Assembly (NCBI GenBank): GCA_902602415.1
Contig: CACKQW010000005.1
Location: 1 to 64,000 of the forward strand
Reading direction: 5' to 3'
Source of the DNA: an uncultured Bacteroidota bacterium
GTDB taxonomy: Bacteria > Bacteroidota > Bacteroidia > Flavobacteriales > Flavobacteriaceae
DNA: 64,000 bases
Positions 63,293 to 64,000 of the stretch are shown in pieces. The notes below the pieces were generated by a model, which saw only the letters and a list, made by a program, of their open reading frames with translations, was not told the DNA's origin and did not search any database. Within the stretch, counting starts at the first letter, position 1; every line of letters starts with the position of its first letter. The position numbers and the translations under genes are program-made.

Positions 63293-64000
63293 TTACATTT
63301 TATAAATCCAGCTTCCCGGGTTTTGTGGAGTTCCTTCTTTAAAAATACTAAAACTTAAAATTGTTTGTTTTGTAATTTTATCTGTTTTAATCTCACCTAT
63401 TTTCTGTTTTAACCTAACCTTCTCACCTTTTTTAACAAAAATTGATTCAAGATTTTTATAAGCGGTAAAGAAACTACCATGCTGAATTAAAACCGTATAT
63501 AAATTGTTTTTTGATAAAATGACTGAATAAACATTCCCCTCAAAAATTGATCTTGCATAAGAATTTTGTGATGTTCTTATTCTTACTCCATTACTCTGAA
63601 TTGTAGCTGTTTTTACTATTGGGTGTGGTTGCTTCCCAAAGCCAAGAACCACATAACCCTTTTCTACGGGCCAAGGCAGTTTCCCTTTATTATTATTAAA
63701 GTTTTTTGAAATTAATTTTGCCTCAGCGGTCAATTCAAAACCTTTTTCTTTTCTTCTTGATTTTGCTAAGGCATCAGCAATAATCTTTTGAATCTTAGCG
63801 TCAATTTCCCTAGATAATTTTTGTTTTGAATTTATTTGTTGAATATAACTTGTTTGATTTTGATTTATACGAGAAACTAATTGATTTAAATTCAAAAGCT
63901 CCAGATCCAATTCTTTTCTCATTAGTTTATTTTCTTCTATTAAAAACTCCTTTCCTGTCTTTTGTGAATCCAATAAAACAATTGTTTTATTGATTTCTGA
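63293..64000 (-). CDS. EnvC-like murein hydrolase activator, cut by the window edge
   Basis: The visible 236 or so codons run open through the right edge, so the 5' part lies outside. A coiled coil (about the first 95 visible residues; ELDLELLNLNQLVSRINQNQ) is followed by a LytM/M23 domain (KLPWPVEKGYVVLGFGKQPH, VRIRTSQNSYARSIFEG, LIQHGSFFTAYKNLES, GTPQNPGSWIYKM). The metal ligands of active M23 peptidases are not all present, as in EnvC-type activators of amidases. Confidence 0.88.
   Translation of the reverse strand, partial: SEINKTIVLLDSQKTGKEFLIEENKLMRKELDLELLNLNQLVSRINQNQTSYIQQINSKQKLSREIDAKIQKIIADALAKSRRKEKGFELTAEAKLISKNFNNNKGKLPWPVEKGYVVLGFGKQPHPIVKTATIQSNGVRIRTSQNSYARSIFEGNVYSVILSKNNLYTVLIQHGSFFTAYKNLESIFVKKGEKVRLKQKIGEIKTDKITKQTILSFSIFKEGTPQNPGSWIYKM

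Overview
This 64 kb window is AT-rich chromosomal DNA from a member of the Bacteroidota, most likely a marine Flavobacteriia. The evidence is a SusC/SusD pair, type IX secretion (T9SS) sorting domains, the gliding lipoprotein GldH, a complete-looking menaquinone operon, few Shine-Dalgarno signals, and several copies of the Bacteroidota promoter box TAnnTTTG. No ribosomal RNA, insertion sequence, CRISPR array or integrase was seen. I did not compute base composition.

Layout. 0-15.6 kb: a T9SS-sorted surface protein, then a polysaccharide utilisation locus (PUL): susC, susD, two surface lipoproteins with discoidin-like modules, and three consecutive GH92 alpha-mannosidases, i.e. an alpha-mannan or high-mannose N-glycan locus. 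15.6-17.4 kb: tRNA-Pro and three small exported proteins. 17.5-24.9 kb: a seven-gene menaquinone operon (ubiE-menF-menD-menB-menA-menC-menE on the minus strand). 25-27.5 kb: a cold-shock protein and small genes. 27.6-32.6 kb: a lipoprotein closely resembling peptide-N-glycosidase F (PNGase F), preceded by a small overlapping membrane-protein gene and followed by a Baeyer-Villiger-type monooxygenase and small membrane or lipoprotein genes. 32.6-34.7 kb: a carotenoid end-group pair (CruF-like hydratase and CrtI/CrtD-like desaturase).

34.9-43.75 kb is the unusual part: a run of mostly small exported or membrane proteins. Ten copies of the same leader lie here, each made of an intergenic AAACCAACATACGAT stretch plus the start of a reading frame, ATGAAAAAGCTAATAC. 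In two places the leader encodes only an 8-9 residue peptide whose stop codon overlaps the ATG of the following gene. A separate 77-bp direct repeat and a 19-bp direct repeat mark other junctions, and a gene remnant lies beside tRNA-Asn at the right end. I read this as a cassette-like array assembled by recombination at a shared translation-initiation leader. Cargo includes a duplicated TonB C-terminal domain protein, a Kazal-type protease inhibitor and a cyanophycinase-like T9SS protein, with a retropepsin-like protease just downstream.

44-64 kb is housekeeping: RseP, an M1 aminopeptidase with T9SS tail, a metal group (SCO, P19-like, ZIP), bacilliredoxin, enoyl-CoA hydratase, an NtrY-like kinase, a beta-lactamase-fold hydrolase, a fused oligopeptide ABC ATPase, PBP1A, GldH, TrhO, RecA, an acyltransferase, TrpS, an HU/SPOR protein, an acyl-CoA thioesterase and an EnvC-like protein cut by the window edge.

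Working together: the PUL would bind and trim mannose-rich glycans, and the PNGase F homologue 12 kb away could release such glycans from glycoproteins, which suggests a high-mannose N-glycoprotein diet. This link is inference from gene content.
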